Shown here one piece after another: positions 5,084 through 5,591 of a DNA stretch of 5,591 nt. The translations under genes were made by a program, and so were the position numbers. Below the pieces are notes generated by a model. It made no database searches. It saw only the letters and a program-made list of their open reading frames with translations, and was not told where the DNA came from. Numbering within the stretch: position 1 is the stretch's first letter; every line of letters begins with the position of its first letter. Source of the stretch: Syntrophaceae bacterium UBA4059 (GTDB lineage Bacteria > Desulfobacterota > Syntrophia > Syntrophales > Smithellaceae); assembly GCA_002382045.1 (NCBI GenBank), contig DFZJ01000226.1:3163-8753 (forward strand), read 5' to 3'.

Positions 5084-5591
5084 ATGGAGTCCTTTAAAAA
5101 AAATCTGCAAAAAATCGAACAGCCTCTGAACTTTGCAGCAAAGGATGACTTTAAAAATCTGCCCCACATTAAAGATTTAGGAAAATCACTGGTTGCTTTG
5201 ATCACCCTGCAGATTTCCGCCATCCCGCCCGCCGCTAAAAATAGCTTTGAACCGCCACTCGGCAATATGTTGCACATGTTTTCGGATTATGACGAGCAGG
5301 ACATTACGGTTAAAAAAACAAAAATATCGGAAGCGACGCTGATTCTTGAAAGATTAAAAAATGCCGCTGAACACTTTGACGCAAGCAAACCTTTTTCTCC
5401 TCATCAGGAAGAGCAGATTGCCGAACGTATTGCGGATATGAAAGCATCCGGAGAAAAACTGGCGCTGCCGGTGCAGTTTCTTAAAGGTGTGGGACCCAAA
5501 ATGGCCCTCCGGTTTGCCGCCAAGAAAATCAACACCGTCGAAGATTTGCTTTTTTTTCTGCCGCGTACCTATGAAGACCGCCGGGAAATCC
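5084..5591 (+). CDS. recG: ATP-dependent DNA helicase RecG, N-terminal part (runs off right edge)
   Basis: RecG remodels stalled replication forks and branch-migrates Holliday junctions. The window holds 169 residues and no stop. Residues 127-169 (LALPVQFLKGVGPKMALRF, then TVEDLLFFLPRTYEDRREI) match the start of the wedge/OB region of RecG: the FLKGVGPK hairpin-helix motif and the LPRTYEDR signature. In E. coli this segment begins within the first 15 residues, so here about 120 residues of helical, lysine- and glutamate-rich extension precede it, as in the long RecG proteins of Thermotoga and many Desulfobacterota (RecG_N type). The helicase motifs lie beyond the window. The ATG at 5084-5086 follows GGAGG (5075-5079) by 4 bases; an ATG at 5068 is out of frame and soon hits a stop. 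The gene is divergent from purM. Confidence 0.93.
   Translation, partial: MESFKKNLQKIEQPLNFAAKDDFKNLPHIKDLGKSLVALITLQISAIPPAAKNSFEPPLGNMLHMFSDYDEQDITVKKTKISEATLILERLKNAAEHFDASKPFSPHQEEQIAERIADMKASGEKLALPVQFLKGVGPKMALRFAAKKINTVEDLLFFLPRTYEDRREI

Overview
The window reads as a compact chromosomal stretch of a Gram-negative-type bacterium with mid-range GC. The gene types and their order suggest an anaerobic member of the Desulfobacterota (the former Deltaproteobacteria, Syntrophales-like). That placement is an inference from protein style: a plant-like long phosphofructokinase, a RecG with a helical N-terminal extension, and a zinc-ribbon L28. No marker in the window proves it.

Layout from left to right. 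(1) The last 40 codons of an unrecognised plus-strand gene end at 124. It converges on rpmB (ribosomal protein L28, minus strand), and the two stop codons overlap. (2) A minus-strand gene train is transcribed from about 4957 leftward: purM (AIR synthetase), purN (GAR transformylase), a diverged FAD/NAD(P)-binding oxidoreductase of the phytoene-desaturase/amine-oxidase type, a 431-residue plant/trypanosome-type 6-phosphofructokinase, then rpmB. Gaps are 10, 42, 4 and 68 bases, so the first four genes, and possibly all five, look like one operon. (3) A 171-base divergent intergenic region (4913-5083) holds a convincing promoter for purM, a small palindrome in the purM leader, and an inverted repeat around the -35 region. 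(4) recG (ATP-dependent DNA helicase) starts on the plus strand at 5084 and runs off the right edge. Only its N-terminal helical extension and the start of the wedge domain are present.

The purM and purN products catalyse steps 5 and 3 of de novo IMP synthesis. The phosphofructokinase controls upper glycolysis, which feeds the PRPP and glycine precursors of that pathway. The oxidoreductase between them has no assignable reaction and is the least understood gene here. No mobile element, CRISPR array, tRNA, rRNA or known riboswitch was seen. Most of the window is ordinary housekeeping sequence. The points worth following up are the degenerate nucleotide-binding motif of the oxidoreductase, its 4-base linkage to the phosphofructokinase, the mixed Gly/Lys cofactor signature of that kinase, and the palindromes in the divergent promoter region.
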